Shown: one piece after another, positions 31,607-45,329 of the stretch | Position numbering within the stretch: the stretch's first letter is position 1 | Layout: every line of letters begins with the position of its first letter | Assembly: GCA_965240325.2 (NCBI GenBank) | Contig: OZ251224.1 | Span: 3,844,001-3,908,000, forward strand | From: Rebecca billardiae RCC1528 | Taxonomy: Eukaryota; Haptophyta | Length of the DNA stretch: 64,000 bases | Direction of reading: 5' to 3' | Notes under the pieces: model-generated | Database searches by the model: none | Told to the model about the DNA's origin: nothing | The model's input: only the letters and a program-made list of their open reading frames with translations | Translations under genes and position numbers: made by a program

Positions 31607-32371
31607 ATGGGCAACGCATGCGGCCCTCGACGGCCACGGGAGGACGAGCTGCAGCTGGACCCGCATGGTGACAACGCCTCGCGGCGCGCCTCCACCGAGG
31701 CGGACGAGGAGACGCTCGGAGGGGTCGACGTGAACGGCGCGCCCCTGGGCAAGGATGGGGAAGACCGCCCGAGGCGTGACCGCGAGCACAGATACTCTCA
31801 GAACGGGAGCGAGGTCGGCAGCTCGCAACAGGGCGGGATCAGACGACGGCACACCGAATCCACCACGTTCGACAAGGAGGGTCACGCGAGGGACCCGTAC
31901 CTGAGCGTCGGCGTGGGCGCGCTTGCGCTGCTCCTCTTTGCCGTGCTCCCACTGGTCCTCCTCGCGACGCTGAGCCAAGGCGGCGGCAAGGTCGAGGGAG
32001 CAGCGGGCGTACCACCCTCACCCGCGCCGCCGCCGGCGTGGCAGATCGCCCTGCGCGAGGTCGAGGCGCAGATGAGCGAGCTGCGGGCAACTTCCGGCCA
32101 GGAGTCGGATGACGACGCGCCTGCTGACACCGGCGATGCCGAGGCTGCCGCGATGGACGGCGGCACCGAATCGGCGGGAGGCTCTGCGGATGGTGCCACG
32201 CCCACTCCGACGCCTACGCCCGCGTCGGTCGGGGCAGGGACCGACGCTGGGAGCGGCGACGTGGAGCCTGCCCCCACCGAGCCCGATGATGGCCCTGACG
32301 ACGCGGCGGCACAGGAAGCGGCCGCGGCCGAATCTTCTGACGCCACGTCTGGTGCTGCAGCAGAGCCGTGA
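31607..32371 (+). CDS. Putative N-myristoylated, single-pass membrane protein
   Basis: The protein is 254 aa, starting at ATG 31607. It begins MGNACG, which fits a Gly2 myristoylation signal with a palmitoylatable Cys5. A hydrophilic, charged segment of ~95 residues follows, then a strong membrane span (SVGVGALALLLFAVLPLVLLA). After a PPSPAPPP linker there is a short helix (WQIALREVEAQMSELRA) and a long acidic Ala/Asp/Glu/Pro tail. The domain order suggests an N-in, C-out membrane protein. No family is recognised. The frame extends upstream only to non-ATG codons, so the start is well supported. Confidence 0.65.
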   Translation: MGNACGPRRPREDELQLDPHGDNASRRASTEADEETLGGVDVNGAPLGKDGEDRPRRDREHRYSQNGSEVGSSQQGGIRRRHTESTTFDKEGHARDPYLSVGVGALALLLFAVLPLVLLATLSQGGGKVEGAAGVPPSPAPPPAWQIALREVEAQMSELRATSGQESDDDAPADTGDAEAAAMDGGTESAGGSADGATPTPTPTPASVGAGTDAGSGDVEPAPTEPDDGPDDAAAQEAAAAESSDATSGAAAEP

Positions 32372-32786
32372 CCGGGCAGTCGCACGCGCTGCATTCAAAG
32401 CGCCCCTGACAGTCGGAGCGGGTGCTGCGCGAAGTGCGGTGCTTGCAGCTTGTGCCCCAGCCCCTGTTGCTACGGTCCTCGTCTGCCGTCAGGCTGCGTC
32501 ACGGTCTGACGCACCATTCACCATATTGTCACTGTCATTCTCAGAATCCGGGAGCAGCTATGACCGCGTTCCGCGGTCCTTTTCCGTAGAACGAACGTAG
32601 TTCAGGGCCCGCGGTGGCGGTGCACCCTCCATCGCAGTCGTCTATTGACAGACCCGGAGTTGCATGCCCGTACAACTAGACTCCAGCGGCGCGCCGCCGC
32701 CCGCCGCGCCCGCGGCCCGGGGCGCGGGCCCATCGGCGCACTTCGCAGCCGCCGGCGCGGCGCCGATTGTGTACAGGCGGATGCGA

Positions 32787-32864
32787 CGAGGCGTGATCGA
32801 CGCATGAGCGCGACTCCACGTGCACGCCAGGCCACGCGAAGCTGACAGCCAGGGAGCACGGTGC
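32787..32864 (+). repeat. Direct repeat C, copy 1
   Basis: ~90% identical by eye to 33017-33096, through 'cgaggcgtgatcgacgcatg', 'tgcacgccaggccacgcg' and 'gagcacggtgc'. Confidence 0.9.
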
Positions 32865-33016
32865 GGGGCCGCGGATTCGTTCGGGCCGCTGCTGCTGACT
32901 GACCGCTGTCCCGCCGCGGGTCACCGCGCACCGCGGCAGCGCCAGGATAGTTAGGTGATTTGCACTGGTCCGAGTAGGGTTCGATCAGCGCCTGCGCGAC
33001 GGCCGACAGGCGGGCG

Positions 33017-33096
33017 CGAGGCGTGATCGACGCATGAGCGCAACTCGACGTGCACGCCAGGCCACGCGGAGCTGACAGCCCGAGGGAGCACGGTGC
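33017..33096 (+). repeat. Direct repeat C, copy 2
   Basis: The second copy, 230 bp downstream of the first, with a few substitutions and 2 inserted bases. Confidence 0.9.
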
Positions 33097-34066
33097 TGAG
33101 GTCGGAGGTGCGACTGGGCACCAGTCACAGATCGTTCGCGCACGCCGCGCGTGCACGGGCTGACACACCTCGATCAGGCTCGGCACGCGTTGCAGAGGCA
33201 CAGCCAGCTCTGGGGACGTCACGCACCACCGTCGCCCGCGCAGCTCGTCCTCCTCGTAGAGTACCGTTCAGTTCCGAGGCGTAGCCCTCGCTCAGAGTCG
33301 ACCGGTCGACGATGGACTCGGATCGTCGGCGCTCCCCGGAAAGGCATGGCAAGGGCGGCGCGTGGTGAAGTCGAAGACTCAGAGATCGATCAGTCCGGCA
33401 TCAGGCGCCGCTGCCCCCGAGCTTGCGAGAGCCCGAATACAGGGCGGCTGCCGCGGCGCGGCCGGGGCGCCGCGGCGCCGACCGGCGCGCGGCCGCGCGC
33501 AGGCATCGACACGGGGCGGCGGGGGCGCGCGGAGTGAGCGGGGGCACGAACGCGATGTCGACGGCAGTCGGGACCCGCCGCAGCCGCGCGCTCCAGGCGC
33601 AACTCGCCGCGCGCACCTGCCCATCGCCGTCCTCACCCGTCGGTCGCTCGTCAGCTCGCCTCATCCTCTCGCGGTCTCGCCGCAGCCGTGGCGTAGAAAA
33701 CGCGGGCCCGCCGGCGCCCCGGCTCCCGCTCCGGTGTCAGATAGTATTGAGATTCGCCGAGGTTGGCCCATCGGCTACTGACCCTTGCCTCGTCGGCTCC
33801 TGATACAGACACGGCGCGATTGAATAGTTGATTCAACTGATTCAAGGGACGTACATGGTCACATCGGTTCGCGGCAATCTCTATCTAGATACGTCATCGC
33901 TCCTTGGACCTTGCTGCAATCTCATTGGCCGGAAAAATCGCTTGTAACGGTTCGTTACGTTAGGGATCCTAAAGGGCGTGAAGTTTTTTGGACGGGCGTC
34001 ACTCCACGCTTTACTATGAACTTGCCGTGGGCGCGACCTTTTTCGGCCGTGATGCATGTTAGAGAG

Positions 34067-34197
34067 GGTCTCAAAATTCGAAACTCGGTCTCCTCCAGCC
34101 ATGAAAATCGTCCCCCGTCCCTTTTTTCTTGATCAAAGATCTTTTTGAAACGTTGTTCGGGCCCGCTGGTGCGGGCTCCACGCTGCGCGCTCCGCCC
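34067..34197 (-). repeat. Dispersed repeat B, copy 2
   Basis: The inverted match to 19773-19908. Read on the minus strand it lies in a frame (33955-34212) containing FKKIFDQEKRDGGRFSW and KFIVKRGVTPVQKTSRP, which has better protein character than most ORFs here. It may be a fragment of a decayed element gene. Confidence 0.75.
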
Positions 34198-34694
34198 TGC
34201 ACCGCGGGCCATGACTCGTCCTGCGACGATCGAGAATACTGTTACTGTAGAGCAGTCGTAGTAGTACTATTCATCGGGCCGCGCGAAGGCATCTTACGTC
34301 AGAACGAACCCAGCGGGCGGTGTGAACTGGCCTAGCAGACAAGCTGATGTGATCAAAATAAATCCGCGGATTTGAAAATTAACTTTCGAGGACTTCGTGG
34401 CACTGCTGCTCGGATGAAGGAACTCAGAAGCGGCGGCAAGGGCCCTGGAGCCAATGATGCGCGTGAGCTCAGGCCGCAGCCTGGGCCATCGAGCAGCGTC
34501 CCCCAAGGGCGTGTTGTGTCGCGTGCCCTTCGCCCACGCACATGCAGGGCAAGATGCTCCTGAAGCGATGCCGCTCGCGGCGCAGACGTCGTCGTCGAAT
34601 CCTCTCCGCCGGCGGGCCCGCCGCCTCTGCAGACTCAGCCGCTGCCCGTGCGCACGCGGACACGCAGCCAGGGTGCTCGGCGTTGGACGGCTGG

Positions 34695-36110
34695 TCAGCT
34701 TCGCTCGAGCAGGGCAGGGGCGGGGTCCAGGCGATACAACCGGCGCGACTGCGAGGGCGGAAGCGCATCATCCTGCGTGCGGCGCTCGAGCCGCGAGGGT
34801 AGCGCGGACGGGATTGACGGCATGCGGATGCCCGCCTCCTCCGCCTTGCGCTTGAGCTGCAGCTTCTGCGCAACGTTCGAGAGCATCGTGTCGGTGGAGA
34901 CGGCCTTGCTGCCGCGCATAGCGACGCCACGCGGGGTCGCCTCGGCAATGCCGCCACCCGTGAGCGCCTGATCCGCCGGCCCCTCGCGGTTGGCCACGAT
35001 CCACGCCGCCTCGAGCGCGTCCGCCGCCGTGAGCCGCTTGGGCGGGTCGGCGTTGAGCAGGCTGGCGAGCAGCGCGCTCGCCTCCGCAGACACCGGCCGC
35101 GTGAGCTTGTACTTGCCGAGGACGATGTTGGCGAGGATGTCCTCGAGCGAGGGCGCGTCGAAGGGCAGCCCGCGGAACAGCAGCGCGTACAGCACGACGC
35201 CGCACGACCACATGTCCGCCGCACAGCCGTCGAAGCTGACAACCTCGTCGACCAGCTCGGGCGCGAGGTACTGCGGCGAGCCCGCGTACGACTCGAGCCG
35301 GTTCTGCTCGTCGACGAACTTGGAGAGGCCAAAGTCGGCGATCTTGATGGTCGAGCCGCAGAGCAGTAGGTTCTCCAGCTTCAGGTCGCGGTGGCACACG
35401 CCGAGGCCGTGGCAGAAGCGCACGCCCTGCAGCGTCTGGTCGAAGAAGCGCGCGGCCGTCATCTCGGTCAGCCACACGGGGCACGTGTTGAGGAAGGAGA
35501 GCATGTCCGTGTCGCAGTACTCCATCGCGAGGTACAGGTTGCGCGGGGTGTCAACCACGGAGATCAGCCGCACGATGTTGTCGTGACGCAGCGAGCGGAG
35601 GCAGCGCAGCTCCTCCTTTGGCAGCGGCAGCTCGCGCCGGCCGTCGCGCTTCTTGATGATCTTCACGGCCGCGCGCTCGCCGGTCTGCACGTGGGTCGCG
35701 AGGCGGACCTCGCCCGAGGTGCCCTTCCCGAGCAGCTTGCCGAGCTTGTGCTCGCCGAGCAGGGTAAGGCTGTCCTCCGACGCCGTGTCGAGGTACTCAT
35801 ACCTGATGTTATTTGTGAGCGCCTCGTCCTGCTTCACGACGGCCGACGCGCCCTCGGCAAAGTAGTCCGAGGTGGCGCCAGTGGCCTTGACGCTCTCGCT
35901 CGTGTCGGCCACCTCCGCTTGCCCCTGCCTGTCGCCGCCGCGCGCCAAACTGACCACCATCTCGCTCTTTGCGAAGCTGACGACGGCCACGCGGCACAGA
36001 TTGGCAGGCCTGTTCCGCCCGCTGCCTTCTTCTCCCGGCGACGACTGCCCCAGCTTCTCGTCAGCAGGGCAGGCAAAGATTCCATCGCGGATTCTCGAAG
36101 TTGTGAGCAT
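34695..36110 (-). CDS. Ser/Thr protein kinase, SnRK/CIPK/CHK1-like
   Basis: The protein is 471 aa, starting at ATG 36110; ATG 35960 is an alternative. After a ~115-residue low-complexity N terminus comes a complete kinase domain. The Gly loop is GKGTSGEV (~residue 128), the ATP-binding Lys is in AAVKIIKK (~150), HRDLKLENLLL is the catalytic loop and ADFGLSKF the Mg loop. GSPQYLAPELV marks the activation segment and DMWSCGVVLYALLFRGLPF subdomain IX. HRDLKxEN marks it as Ser/Thr-specific in the CAMK/SnRK group. The C-terminal ~110 residues are basic and have no clear NAF/FISL or KA1 motif, so a precise subfamily is not claimed. All catalytic residues are present, so it should be active. Confidence 0.9.
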   Translation of the reverse strand: MLTTSRIRDGIFACPADEKLGQSSPGEEGSGRNRPANLCRVAVVSFAKSEMVVSLARGGDRQGQAEVADTSESVKATGATSDYFAEGASAVVKQDEALTNNIRYEYLDTASEDSLTLLGEHKLGKLLGKGTSGEVRLATHVQTGERAAVKIIKKRDGRRELPLPKEELRCLRSLRHDNIVRLISVVDTPRNLYLAMEYCDTDMLSFLNTCPVWLTEMTAARFFDQTLQGVRFCHGLGVCHRDLKLENLLLCGSTIKIADFGLSKFVDEQNRLESYAGSPQYLAPELVDEVVSFDGCAADMWSCGVVLYALLFRGLPFDAPSLEDILANIVLGKYKLTRPVSAEASALLASLLNADPPKRLTAADALEAAWIVANREGPADQALTGGGIAEATPRGVAMRGSKAVSTDTMLSNVAQKLQLKRKAEEAGIRMPSIPSALPSRLERRTQDDALPPSQSRRLYRLDPAPALLERS

Positions 36111-36452
36111 CTTGATGCGCAACTGCGCACCGGTTTGCGCTACCACCGGCGACCGACCTCCACAAAGTAGTAACTAACCCCAGCCCTACGACCCCTTTCC
36201 AAGCGCGAAGCCCACAGAACTCAACCAAAAATGACGGTTCTTTCGCGAGATAGCCCAGATTCTGGGTGGAGATGGTATGCTGATCATCCAGCCAGTGGCA
36301 TCAAGCTTGCTTCGAGCGCAACAAATGCATGATCGATTTCCGGCATCATTTGATTCATGATTCATTTCCGTCGGTCCGGAGGAGGTGGTGCCGAGCTGGG
36401 AGCTCCGGACCGGGAGGCTCGTCGTCGGACTCGTCGCAATCTCAAATCCACG
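36111..36452. promoter_or_regulatory. Putative bidirectional promoter, 342 bp
   Basis: Between ATGs at 36110 and 36453. Less GC-rich in the centre (36180-36370). No strong TATA box. Confidence 0.45.
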
Positions 36453-37040
36453 ATGGCGCGAATGGGAGCGATTGGCGTCGCGCTATTCGCGGCAGCGGGC
36501 GCGCATGTGACCGGCGCGACGGCACACCGACCTTCGCCCCCTCGCTTGTCGAGCATCCCCGCGCCATGTGCCACCGGACGGCGTGCCGTGCTCACCTCGG
36601 CTTTCCTGTGGGCGGCTGCGCCGGCGGTGGCTCGCGCGGACTTTGCGTCGCGAGAGGATGCCGCGATGGAGACGATCCGCACGTCCAGCAACTCGCCCGA
36701 GCTGGCACGTGGCCTGTCCGACCTTGGCGCGCTGGCCGAGGAGTATGGGGGGCTCGGAACGACCACCGGAGATGTGGTGAGCAAGCTGCGCACGCTGAGA
36801 GGCTCGGAGCTCTTCAACGCGGAGGTAGAGGTGGCCTATCGCGATGCCATGCGCGAGATCGACCCGTTCCGCGTCGTCGCCGTGAAGCCGGCCCTGCAGG
36901 CGAGCGTGTACGCGTATGGGCCGCTCTACATCGTGCTTCTCGCGGTGCAGCAGCTCCTGCCCAAGTTCTTCCTACCTGCCTACTTTGCGGCCGCGGCGCT
37001 GGCGTTTGCGCCCATCATCCTGGCAGTGGCCAACAGCTGA
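36453..37040 (+). CDS. Thylakoid-targeted small membrane protein
   Basis: The protein is 195 aa, starting at ATG 36453. The leader is tripartite: a signal peptide (GAIGVALFAAAGAHVTGATA), a Ser/Pro/Arg transit-like part, and a twin-Arg hydrophobic segment (GRRAVLTSAFLWAAAPAVARA) ending in an AxA cleavage site before DFAS. This is the layout of a Tat-dependent thylakoid-lumen protein in complex plastids. The mature part has a ~75-residue helical domain with SDLGALAEEYGGL. It ends with two hydrophobic helices (YGPLYIVLLAVQQLL and FLPAYFAAAALAFAPIILAV). No family is recognised. Confidence 0.7.
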   Translation: MARMGAIGVALFAAAGAHVTGATAHRPSPPRLSSIPAPCATGRRAVLTSAFLWAAAPAVARADFASREDAAMETIRTSSNSPELARGLSDLGALAEEYGGLGTTTGDVVSKLRTLRGSELFNAEVEVAYRDAMREIDPFRVVAVKPALQASVYAYGPLYIVLLAVQQLLPKFFLPAYFAAAALAFAPIILAVANS

Positions 37041-37120
37041 GGCTCCCAGCAAGCGTCGCGAAGCCGTGCGAGTACAAACGCAATCATGAGCAGCGATATG
37101 GGGTCTCTATGCTGCGGTTT

Positions 37121-37179
37121 CACACCTAAATCCACCTACAAAAATCCCCAAATCCTGCGCGCATCCTCTTTTTTGATTT
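37121..37179 (+). repeat. Dispersed repeat, copy 2 (partner 18348-18414)
   Basis: See 18348-18414. The copies lie 19 kb apart, in opposite orientation, with small indels. Confidence 0.8.
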
Positions 37180-38778
37180 TGCGGAGCACGTGCGCCGCCC
37201 CCCCCCCCCGGCTTTCGCTCACGCTCAGACCTTTCGGGGGCCGGGCCGTGCGCCATTACAGTGTACTAAGTTACGACTACGTACAGTACGCTACTAATGA
37301 TATGCGGTATAACTCCGCCAGCCGAGTTCTTGAGTACGACTGACGACGCAGATAAGCATTAAACTGCGCGACGCCACCGCCTGAGACTTGAGAGGAGTGA
37401 GGCCTGTCCGGCCGACGCCGGCGCGGCTGTCGGCGCCGCCGTCGGAGCCTGCAAGGCAGAAGGCTGCGAATATAACTATTATTGCGCCGCCAGATCGTAA
37501 AATAGACGACGTCACCGGCTACTCGTCATCACATTATGATCCACCAGACCGTAGTCAGTGCGGGCGTCACATCGACACATCGTGGCTTCGTGTTACACGA
37601 CGGATAGTTTGTTATTAGCCTGTCACACGTCATCTGCCTGGTAACACTGGTATTGGACTCAGATGTACTCATGTACTAATTGACTGGTAACTGCCAACTG
37701 ACTAGTCGTCTGTACTCTGTAGCTACTCGTCTGTTACGTGTTGGCCGAGCATCGGAGCGTCGTCACACGCGGTCCCAGCCGGTCGTCCCTGATGGCTACT
37801 GATACGAAGTCATCGACTCATCGTCGTCATCGTCGGAGCCTCTACACCCTCTGGCTCTAGGCTCTACTAAGCTGAGACTCAGTGCTCTGCGCCTGAGGCA
37901 TACGTACAGTACCGTCAGACGGACAGAGCTTCCGTAACGATAACGATTCCGCCGGAAGTAAGCTATACGCGTGATCACTGCCCGCGCGACAGTCCTGCTT
38001 ATTGGGATTTTCTCGGCGTCGAAGATATGTTGCAGCCCCCGGCGGAAGAGCACTTCGGCACGAGGGCAGCTGAGAAACAGCACGCAGCCGAACAGCTTGC
38101 CAGAGGGCTGGGGATCAAGCTGGCAGCTGGCTCGCCCAAGCCGAGGGCGAGCGGCGTCGTGGCGCGCGAGTCGCCGAGATTGTATCTGCGGTAACTTCGA
38201 TGACTGCCTCGTTGATGAGCGGGTATGCAGCGCTGGCATACTGGAGCCTCGTCACCGCTTGATATGGAGATGAAGAAGGAGGCCAGCTGTTTGTACTCCG
38301 AACTTGAGTGCCCCCCAATGTATGATCGACCGGCTGTAGACGAGGGGCCAATAGATGAGCTGGAACATAGCTGGGCGACCGAGTTCGTATTCATTGATGC
38401 ATCACAAAGGCATATGTGTTACTTGTACCGGATGCTTGACGATGGCGGGAATGGTGAGCGCTCGGGGTGGTTGCTCCGGCCGCCAGAATGATGATGAATC
38501 ATTTGACATTTGTATTAGCCATGCTGTAGGCGAGCGCCGAACAGGTATACTGTAGCCCTTCATCAGCAGTGGCAGTGGGCCAGCTCAGCTTGGGAGGCAC
38601 AGGGTGCCTAGGCATCAAGCGGCTGCAGCAAGCGCGTGACTGTGCGTTGATGTCGAGAATCGCCAATTGGTTCACCTTGAACGACGCCAGCGCACAGAGT
38701 CGATCGGCGGGTAGTATGTATCATGTATGGCCACGTACTTCTCGCCAGCGGACACAATCGATTATTGTGCCAATAACA

Positions 38779-39006
<228 letters not shown>

Positions 39007-39442
39007 GTTGCCGGGGAGTGGCAGGCCTACCACCGCCTTAAGACTGTCGTTAGGCCAGCGTCCTTATTAGTAATCACGACGACTACGACAAGCAGCTGTA
39101 TTATACGTAGAGACATCATCATCAGTTGTCAGTCATCAGTCATAATCATGACATCGCGGTCGCAATGTTCCGGTTTGGTTGTGACCTGTCGTCCGAGCGT
39201 CGATCCGACAGACCGAGTAGTCGGCATCAGACTTTGTCAGTCGTAGTCGTCGATCCGCATCGCGTCGTCGCGCGCGCGAATGTGGTCCGAGTCGTCATCA
39301 GAAAAGTAAGTATCAGCAGCATGCAACGGGTGGTGCCGGCTTCGCGTCAGGAAGGGGTGGAGTAGATGCGCGATGCCACCGCACCAGCCCCTGCCGGCTG
39401 CAGGCGGCACGCGTCCGGGGCCTGAGCTCAGCCAGCACGGCC

Positions 39443-42480
<3,038 letters not shown>

Positions 42481-42611
42481 ACTCAATTACGTACGCTAGT
42501 CGTCGACGTGGCGGAAGAGCCCAGTCCGGCCGGGTGCCCGAGGCGGCTTGCTGTCCGGCAGTTTCATGGCCGCGACCGGCGACTCGGCGCCGGCGTGGTC
42601 GGTGGGCGCCC
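42481..42611. promoter_or_regulatory. Putative bidirectional promoter, 131 bp
   Basis: Between ATGs at 42480 and 42612, with a short AT-rich patch beside the CDC48 start. Confidence 0.5.
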
Positions 42612-44636
42612 ATGCACGCGCCAGTCGTGGTGAACCCGCTCACGGGCGAGCTGATCTGGACCTCGCACGGCCCTGAGGAGGGGCACGTCCCGCATCGGCC
42701 GAGTGCGCTGCGGTATGGGTACGACGGCGGCGCGGTGTCGCTCGAGTACTCGCACCACGCGCTCGACCGCGAGCTTTGGAGCGGCTCGGAGTGGGAGGCC
42801 ATGCCGGAGGACCTGACGCGGGAGCTCCCCATGCGCCGCCCGCGCTACGCGCCCGGCTCAAGCGTCGGTTACGCCCCCGCGCCGCCACGGATCTCGTGGG
42901 AGTCCCGGCTCGCGCAGATTGTGAGCGCACCGCCGCCGCCCTCCGCGCTGCGCATGGGCACAATGGCGCCACCGGACGAGCAGCCGCTCCCAGCCTCGTC
43001 GTACCGTGTGCGCGAGTCGTGGGCGGCGCGGCTCGCGGGCATCATCACCGCGCCCTCCGCGCCCCCGGCGGCACACGTGCCCATCGCTCCCTCGCCGGAT
43101 GCGCCGCCGCCGCCGTCCAGCGCACGCGACACCCGCGAGGCGTCAGAGGCGAGGCTGGCGGCCATCTTGGCGACGCCACAGGCGCGTTCGGGCGCGCGCG
43201 CGCGGCCGGGCGCGCACTCCGAGCGCGCGTCGTCGCCGCCATCCTCGCGCCGAGGGCGCACGCCTCTTCAGAACCCGTTTGCCTCCTCCGCCTCACCGCA
43301 GCCGCAGCCGCCGCAGCCGCCCACGGCCGCGGACAGCCCCGCGCGTGCGGGCACGGCTCGGCCAGGGCTGCTGCGCCGTGTGGACGGCTCGTCGCCGCCC
43401 CGGCCTGGCGCGCGAGACCGCTCGGCGTCCTCGGCGGAACCCAGCGACGACGACGGCGGCGCGCGACGCAGCCAGTGGGGCGCGGTCGTGCCAGTGGTGC
43501 AGGGCAGCGCGGCCGCGCGCCGCACGCCGCGGCATGCGACCGGCGCCGCGCGCGGGGCAGCGGCCGGCGGGGCGGCGGCCGGCGCGTCTTCGTCCGACGA
43601 GGACGGCGCGGCGATCGCGCGCGAGGCGCGCAGCCTGCACATGGAGCGCGCGCTCGAGCGGCTCGGCTGGGCGATGGGCGCGCCGGCCGAGACGACCGCG
43701 CGCGCGCTGCTCGCACTACGCCGCTGGACGCAGTGGCTGCCCTGGCGAGTCTTCGCCAGCTGGCGCGCCGTGCGCTACGCGCGGCTCGCGCGGCTCGAGC
43801 GCGCGGCGCGGGCGTGGGCGCGATCGAACGCCCACCGCGCTCTGCGCAGCTGGCACGCGCGCGCGAGCGCGCGCGCGACCGCCTGGCGCGTGCTGCGCGC
43901 GGCGCTCAGCGCGCTCCGCCGCCCCAGGCTCGGCCGGGCGCTGCGCACGTGGCGCGCGGCGCGGCGCGCGCGCAGCTCCACGCTGGGGCTTGGGCGCGCG
44001 GTGGCGCGGCGCGTGCAGCAGCGCGCGCGCGAGCGCGCGCTCGAGCGCTGGCGCGCGCGCTGCCGCCGCGCGGACGGCTCGCGCACCGCTGCGCTCTGCG
44101 ACGCGCACGCGCGCACCGTGCGGCTGCTGTGCAGCTTCTGCCGCTGGGAGCTGCGCATGCAGCGCGCGCGGCTGCAGGCGGCGCACGGGACGGCCGTCAC
44201 GCTCGTCGGGGCGGGCGCGCGAGGGCACGCGCTTCTCGCGCGCAGCGCATCGCGGCCTCCGCGCGCGCTCGTGCTCGCGCCCGCCGTCGGCAGCGCGCGT
44301 GCGCTCAACGCACCCGCCAGCAGATGCCACGACGTCCGCGCCGCAGCCGCGGGTATCTCGCCGCCGTACGCCCGGCCGCACGCGCGTGAGTTCGAGCGCT
44401 ACCTCGCCCTTCTCGGCTCGAGGGGCGAAGCCGAGGGTCGTGGAGCCGGCAGCGCGTGTGCTGTGCACGCCGCGCCATCCCGCGGCGTCGTGTCTCACAC
44501 GCTCGTCACTAGTGCTGAGCAGACACGACGCTTTGAGTTTGACACGCCTGAAGGCCTGCCATTGCCAGCCGGTGGATGGCGGGTCCAGGCGGCCATGGCG
44601 CATGCTCGCTTGTCTGATAATACAAGGCGGATGTGA
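42612..44636 (+). CDS. Sfi1-like Trp-repeat protein
   Basis: The protein is 674 aa, starting at ATG 42612 (MHAPVVVNPLTGELIW). Residues ~95-190 contain three spaced copies of a short motif, SRLAQIVSAP, ARLAGIITAP and ARLAAILATP, separated by Pro-rich linkers. A disordered, phospho-rich stretch follows (SSSDEDG). From ~370 to 500 the chain is Arg/Ala-rich helix with Trp recurring every 30-33 residues in [FL]xxW(R/H): FASWR, LRSWH, LRTWR, LERWR, FCRW. That period is typical of Sfi1-type centrin-binding repeats. A basal-body or flagellar-root role fits, but centrin binding is inferred. The C-terminal region is not recognised. Confidence 0.65.
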   Translation: MHAPVVVNPLTGELIWTSHGPEEGHVPHRPSALRYGYDGGAVSLEYSHHALDRELWSGSEWEAMPEDLTRELPMRRPRYAPGSSVGYAPAPPRISWESRLAQIVSAPPPPSALRMGTMAPPDEQPLPASSYRVRESWAARLAGIITAPSAPPAAHVPIAPSPDAPPPPSSARDTREASEARLAAILATPQARSGARARPGAHSERASSPPSSRRGRTPLQNPFASSASPQPQPPQPPTAADSPARAGTARPGLLRRVDGSSPPRPGARDRSASSAEPSDDDGGARRSQWGAVVPVVQGSAAARRTPRHATGAARGAAAGGAAAGASSSDEDGAAIAREARSLHMERALERLGWAMGAPAETTARALLALRRWTQWLPWRVFASWRAVRYARLARLERAARAWARSNAHRALRSWHARASARATAWRVLRAALSALRRPRLGRALRTWRAARRARSSTLGLGRAVARRVQQRARERALERWRARCRRADGSRTAALCDAHARTVRLLCSFCRWELRMQRARLQAAHGTAVTLVGAGARGHALLARSASRPPRALVLAPAVGSARALNAPASRCHDVRAAAAGISPPYARPHAREFERYLALLGSRGEAEGRGAGSACAVHAAPSRGVVSHTLVTSAEQTRRFEFDTPEGLPLPAGGWRVQAAMAHARLSDNTRRM

Positions 44637-45329
44637 ACGTCGCTATCTATATATCGCGTCATCATCTGCTATGCTGATGACCGACTGACCGGCCGCGCGT
44701 GATGACGCGCATGCACTGCACGTTCCGGACGGTTCGTTCGCCATCGGTTCGTCGGTTCGATGCCGGCGCGGTTATTCACAGCTAAAACTAAATAATGAAA
44801 ATCAGCACTAGGCCGCACGCGCCCTCGATCGGAGCCTCGAACAGCGAACCCGCCGCCCGTTATTGATGATGAATCAGACGTGACGCCGACGGTCTCAGCA
44901 GTCTCGCGGGTCTGACGCAGTAGCATCTTCGAAGGCAGAGCAGTCGTGGTTCGTCAAGGACCCAGTCAACCGTCCTGGCTGGTACTCTCCGCCATCGCAC
45001 TCGCTTCAGGGCTACTGTGCCCGCCGAGTAACGATGGCGGCGCAGTCCGGAGGAGAGTACCAGACAGCCCTAGGTCAAGCCTCAATAAGGCCTCAAGCAG
45101 GACTGTCCGAACAGTCAAGGACAAGGCTCAAGCGCCAGCCGAGCAGTAGCACGCAGCTCGCTCATGTGACATGTCCGATGAGTACATTTGTAGTATCTGC
45201 TATCTATATCTAAATTATGTTGCGTCTATGTGACGATCATCACAAGGATGAGAAGGATGAGGATCGGGATGTGATGAGAAGTGATGATCGACGAGGGCGC
45301 AGCTGAGCTGAGTCGGACCAGAGTTACGT
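44637..45329. other. Gene-free spacer between convergent genes
   Basis: 693 bp, with an imperfect hairpin at 44979-45063. No gene recognised. Confidence 0.5.
44979..45063. repeat. Imperfect hairpin
   Basis: ctggtactctcc pairs with ggagagtaccag (12 bp), and inside it ccgccatcg pairs with cgatggcgg (9 bp), with a 13 nt bulge on the right side. Confidence 0.75.

Larger units (their letters stand above)
32372..34694. other. Gene-free repeat-bearing region
   Basis: 2.3 kb between convergent genes. It holds a 78-80 bp direct repeat pair, a copy of repeat B, and GC-rich low-complexity ORFs that are not protein-like. No gene is supported. Confidence 0.55.

Noticed and set aside
38225-38491. 88-codon ORF (MQRWHTGASSPLD...)
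   Set aside because: Isolated, with no recognisable family or neighbour support, in repeat-rich DNA.
44740-44770. 'ggttcgatgcc' resembling a tRNA B box (also near 32976)
   Set aside because: No matching A box, anticodon stem or acceptor stem around it.
44946-45149. 67-codon ORF with a signal-peptide-like start
   Set aside because: It begins at GTG, not ATG, and overlaps an inverted repeat that explains the sequence.
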